This document shows, in pieces, positions 5,910 through 8,482 of a stretch of 8,482 nucleotides of DNA (the first letter of the stretch is position 1; every line of letters begins with the position of its first letter). Made by a program: the position numbers and the translations under genes. The notes beneath the pieces are model-generated. The model ran no database searches, was not told the DNA's origin, and saw nothing but the letters and a program-made list of their open reading frames with translations. The stretch is from positions 1-8,482 of the forward strand of contig JAUWKY010000074.1 in assembly GCA_030613915.1 (NCBI GenBank), given 5' to 3'. Source of the DNA: Syntrophobacterales bacterium. Its GTDB lineage: Bacteria > Desulfobacterota > Syntrophobacteria > BM002.

Positions 5910-7118
5910 ATGAAGAGCCATACCTTTTTGAGACTATGGACATTGACAGCCCTCCTGGTTTTTTCAGTGGCATTGTTTGTCGGTTGCGCCAAGGTGAGAG
6001 CGCCCGAAAGCGTAATGGACACTCCTGAACATCACACCAACAATGGCATGAGATCTTTTGAAAAAGGGGACCTCGACGAGGCCCAGAGAGAATTCACTTT
6101 AGCCCTTGAGTTAGCTCCCAAATACGGCCCTGCGCACGTGGGGATGGGACTGGTTCAGGCCGCCAGATATGTCAAGGTTCAGGACATACAAGAAAAAGAG
6201 AGGTTGCTCGACAAGGCCTTCGACAGTCTTAAGAGCGGCAAGAAATACGCCAAAGGGAAGGAGCAAAAGGTTTTCGCCCGCGTAGGCTATATTCGCGTTT
6301 TCACCATGACCAAGCCGAAAGGTTGGCTAGAAGATGCGAAACAGAACTTCGATTACGCAGTTCTCGCTGATGACCAAGCACCAGCGCCGTACTACTTTAT
6401 GGGTGAGGCGTACAAGCAGGCTTACAAGTTCTCTGAAGCCGCCTCCATGTACCGTAAAGTTCTCGATTTGGATACCGAGTACACGGCAGAGGCCAATCGG
6501 TCCTGGGAACTGGTACAAAAAATTCAGAGAGCTCAACCTGGTACGACCGTGGGCAAGCAGATCGCCCTGGTTGAAGCCATTACCCGTGCCGATGTGGCTG
6601 CACTTTTCGTCGAGGAACTCAAGCTGGAGGTAATCTACGAGAAGTTAAGCATTAAGACTTTTGATACCTCATTTAAGGCGCCAAAGTCCGGTTTGGAAAT
6701 GGAGACTGAAACCATGGTAAAGATGGCGCCGGCAACTGATATTGTCGACCATGTGCTGCGTCATGACATTGATACTGTCATTCGCATAGGCGTTCGTGGC
6801 CTAGAGCCTTTCCCTAACCATACATTTCGACCCGATGAGCAGATCAGCCGTGCCGCTTATGCCATGATGCTGGAGGATATTCTGCTCAAGGCCACCCGCG
6901 ATGACAAGTTAGCCACCAAATTCATAGGCAGTACCTCTCCGTTTCCTGACTTGCGTGCCGACCTGCCCTATTTCAATGCTGTCATGGTATGTACCACTCG
7001 CAACATAATGACGGTGGCTGACAAGCGTACCGGAGAATTCCGGCCCATGGCAACTGTCTCAGGTGCCGACGCCTTGCTGGCAATACGGGAACTAAAAGAG
7101 CAACTCAGGGTTTTCTGA
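5910..7118 (+). CDS. Outer-membrane-type lipoprotein with TPR and SLH-like repeats
   Basis: The protein has 402 residues. ATG 5910 sits 8 nt after the GGAGG SD; an in-frame ATG at 5904 is only 2 nt from it and would add Met-Glu. The signal peptide ends in a classical lipobox, FVGC with Cys26, followed by Ala, so outer-membrane sorting is expected. Two clear TPR-like pairs lie at about 41-83 (NGMRSFEKGDLDEAQREFTL) and 160-195 (YFMGEAYKQAYKFSEAASMY), with helical linker between them. The C-terminal part carries divergent S-layer homology segments: ITRADVAALFVEEL (224-237), about 276-326 (HTFRPDEQISRAAYAMML) and about 343-399 (SPFPDLRADLPYFNAVMV, GEFRPMATVSGADALLAI). SLH domains bind wall polymers, so the protein may tether the outer membrane to the peptidoglycan layer (inference). 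It lies 132 nt after the LPP20 gene on the same strand, with hairpins in the gap, so it is probably in the same transcript but separately controlled. Confidence 0.88.
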   Translation: MKSHTFLRLWTLTALLVFSVALFVGCAKVRAPESVMDTPEHHTNNGMRSFEKGDLDEAQREFTLALELAPKYGPAHVGMGLVQAARYVKVQDIQEKERLLDKAFDSLKSGKKYAKGKEQKVFARVGYIRVFTMTKPKGWLEDAKQNFDYAVLADDQAPAPYYFMGEAYKQAYKFSEAASMYRKVLDLDTEYTAEANRSWELVQKIQRAQPGTTVGKQIALVEAITRADVAALFVEELKLEVIYEKLSIKTFDTSFKAPKSGLEMETETMVKMAPATDIVDHVLRHDIDTVIRIGVRGLEPFPNHTFRPDEQISRAAYAMMLEDILLKATRDDKLATKFIGSTSPFPDLRADLPYFNAVMVCTTRNIMTVADKRTGEFRPMATVSGADALLAIRELKEQLRVF

Positions 7119-7192
7119 AAGCTCGGGGATTTTCCCGTGGTCCTCCGCTGCAAGGGATCAACCGGCAGCTCATTCTGACTTGGTCAGGGTTC

Positions 7193-7222
7193 CGACTGAG
7201 GACTCCAAGCGAGCCTCAGTCG
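7193..7222 (+). other. Strong hairpin between the TPR-SLH and FecR genes
   Basis: CGACTGAGG (7193-7201) is the exact reverse complement of CCTCAGTCG (7214-7222). Inside, CTC (7203-7205) pairs with GAG (7211-7213) past a bulged A7202, giving 12 bp and a five-base loop. Neither strand shows a T-run after it, so Rho-independent termination is not supported. A processing or stabilising structure, or a protein-binding dyad, remains possible. Confidence 0.45.
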
Positions 7223-7366
7223 AGCCACCGGACCATTCAGGATAAATGAATATTCTGCATTGAATGAGCAAAACTGCTTGCAATTTCCTTTACACACTTT
7301 ATCCCTCTATCAGTGGAGTGACTTACAACCGACTCCTCTTTTAAACCAACGAAGAACGGGTTTGGC

Positions 7367-8161
7367 ATGAGTAATTTTGGACTGAGGTGGCTACCAACCA
7401 CATCCCATACGTTCTGGTGCATCCTGCTGCTTGCGGTGATGCTGCTTGGCTTGTGCCCAGCTATTCTGGCTCAGGAATCCTTCGTTTTTCCCATAGAGGG
7501 TGAACGAGCTCGGGTAACTTTCGTTCAAGGTGAAGTGCGGCGGCAGACCGCAGCAGAAGCGTCGTGGAGTGCACTGCCGCTTGGCACTTTTGTCCAAGCT
7601 GGAGAACGGATCATGACCATGAAAGGTGGTCGTTTGGAACTCCAGCTTCCAGATCGGAGTATTATTCGTTTCGATGAAGACAGCGATGTTCGGCTGGTTA
7701 AGGCTGAATATAATCCGGCGCAGTCGAAGCGCAACGTTCGCTTCAGCCTGGCGCTGGGTAAGACGTGGGCAAACATCCAGGATGTTTTCGGCAGCAGCAG
7801 AGGCGTTCAGGTGGAAACAGACAATGCCATCGTGGGAGTGCGTGGAACGGTCTTTCGCTTGAATTTGCTTGCAGACAGGTCTGCCATGATCAGAGTGTAT
7901 CGTGGCAAGGTGGCGGTGCGTAAACCACAAAGGATTCCTGCTCCGGGGGAGCCGGGAAGCCAGATACAGAGGGTTCCAGGTCCAACACGGGTTCCCGGAC
8001 CCCACCGGGTGACCGTGGAGGAATGGATTCGCATTGTGGAGGCGATGCAGCAGATTACGGTAAGTGCCGAAGGGATTCCTTCTAAGCCGCGGACGTTCAG
8101 CATGGAGGAGGATTTGAACGACTGGGTGCAGTGGAACTTGGAGCGCGATCTGCTAATCTAA
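7367..8161 (+). CDS. Exported FecR-domain protein
   Basis: The protein has 264 residues. ATG 7367 is the first start that gives a complete Sec signal: a 16-residue n-region, then the core CILLLAVMLLGLCPAILA with likely cleavage after Ala35. The SD is poor (AACGGG). The FecR-like domain covers about 47-185: RVTFVQGEVRRQ (49-60), PLGTFVQAGERIMTMKGGRL (71-90), LQLPDRSIIRF (92-102), the signature AIVGVRGTVF (154-163) and RVYRGKVAVRK. Classical FecR is an inner-membrane anti-sigma regulator, but stand-alone exported FecR-domain proteins without a partner FecI-type sigma factor are common in deltaproteobacterial-type genomes; none is seen here. A linker with two copies of RVPGPx (202-213) separates the domain from a short helical tail (about 216-264). 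The 248-nt gap upstream, which contains a hairpin, leaves its promoter uncertain. Its role in this cluster is unknown; a sugar- or wall-binding sensor is one possibility. Confidence 0.87.
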   Translation: MSNFGLRWLPTTSHTFWCILLLAVMLLGLCPAILAQESFVFPIEGERARVTFVQGEVRRQTAAEASWSALPLGTFVQAGERIMTMKGGRLELQLPDRSIIRFDEDSDVRLVKAEYNPAQSKRNVRFSLALGKTWANIQDVFGSSRGVQVETDNAIVGVRGTVFRLNLLADRSAMIRVYRGKVAVRKPQRIPAPGEPGSQIQRVPGPTRVPGPHRVTVEEWIRIVEAMQQITVSAEGIPSKPRTFSMEEDLNDWVQWNLERDLLI

Positions 8162-8421
8162 CACAGCTAGGCCCTTCCCCGCGCTTGAGAACATGCATGC
8201 CAGCTGTCTGGGCCTCAGTGAGCAGCAAGGTTGGCACAGCGAGAGGGAGTACAGTTGAAATGACAGGACCCGTCTGGCCCGCCTTTTGCATTACCCTTCT
8301 GACTGAACTGTTGCTTAGAAAACCATCCTTATTGTGCGACAAACAGCGGAACTGAAAGTCCACCATCTGGCTGAGGAGTGTGGAGGACTTCTGCTTCCAC
8401 CTTCAGAACCGGAGTTGAGTT
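8162..8421. other. Gene-free interval between the FecR and PilT-like genes
   Basis: No credible gene was found in these 260 bases. ACAGCT (8163-8168) and AGGCCC (8169-8174) can pair with AGCTGT (8202-8207) and GGGCCT (8210-8215) respectively. The order is crossing, so the two stems would form a pseudoknot or exclude each other. A weaker 7-bp hairpin (8380-8386 with 8394-8400, one wobble) lies just before the SD of the next gene. No clear promoter or intrinsic terminator is seen. Confidence 0.4.
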
Positions 8422-8482
8422 ATGGCCCGTATTGATGCTTTTTTTATTTTTTTTTTTTAAGTGTAAGAATGAGATCTACACC
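8422..8482 (+). CDS. Start of a PilT-like type IV pilus retraction ATPase gene (fragment, broken at contig edge)
   Basis: ATG 8422 follows a good SD (GGAG 8411-8414, 7 nt spacing). The first residues, MARIDAFF, match the N-terminus I recall for PilT/PilU-like twitching ATPases in deltaproteobacterial-type genomes, where the usual continuation is a Lys-rich helix and the ASDLHL motif. Here the eighth codon runs into T7-A-T12 (8439-8458) and the frame stops at TAA 8458-8460 after 12 codons. The break is probably an assembly or sequencing error at the contig end rather than a true pseudogene. PilT powers pilus retraction from the cytoplasm. Only eight residues support the call, so it is tentative. 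No join with the FecR transcript is shown; 260 nt separate them. Confidence 0.4.

Noticed and set aside
7128..7138. CGGG/CCCG stem after the TPR-SLH gene as a terminator
   Set aside because: A four-base stem with no T-run is too weak to support termination.
7391..8005. Open frame of 204 codons on the minus strand
   Set aside because: It is antisense to the FecR gene, Ser/His/Arg-rich and without recognisable motif; a shadow of the real frame.
1..8482. tRNA, rRNA, CRISPR array, insertion sequence or transposase
   Set aside because: No cloverleaf, rRNA motif, regularly spaced repeat, transposase frame or terminal inverted repeat with target duplication was seen.

Overview
The window looks like a piece of a diderm (Gram-negative-type) bacterial genome, most probably from Desulfobacterota or a neighbouring deltaproteobacterial-type lineage, and probably a metagenomic contig. 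This rests on lipoprotein and Sec signal peptides, the outer-membrane families present (CsgG-like, LPP20, FlgT-like), SD-led genes, and a PilT-like start at the right edge. The lineage is an inference from gene style, not a proven placement.

Layout. Three genes run leftward as a probable operon: a FlgT-like periplasmic protein (4394 to 3243), a TPR protein with an embedded CsgG-like domain (3187 to 1193), and a CsgG-like protein with fibronectin type III domains that runs off the left edge (1094 to 1). A gene-free divergent control region (4395-4937) follows. It carries a good sigma-70-type promoter for each direction and, on the rightward side, a roughly 200-nt leader with a terminator-like hairpin. 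Rightward genes are an LPP20-domain exported protein (4938-5777), a TPR lipoprotein with S-layer-homology-like repeats (5910-7118) and an exported FecR-domain protein (7367-8161). At the right edge a gene starting MARIDAFF, resembling PilT-type pilus retraction ATPases, begins at 8422 and breaks in a poly-T tract that looks like contig-end damage.

How they fit. All six complete or nearly complete genes encode exported envelope proteins, with no enzyme or classical regulator among them. The mix of FlgT-like, LPP20 (the FlgP family) and FlgO/CsgG/TolB-N-like domains recalls the FlgO/FlgP/FlgT proteins that build outer-membrane rings around polar sheathed flagella in vibrios. Here the set is extended with TPR scaffolds, Fn3 modules, a possible wall-binding lipoprotein and a FecR protein. 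The working hypothesis is an uncharacterised outer-membrane/periplasmic assembly or anchoring system, possibly linked to pili or flagella. No gene in the window proves its substrate.
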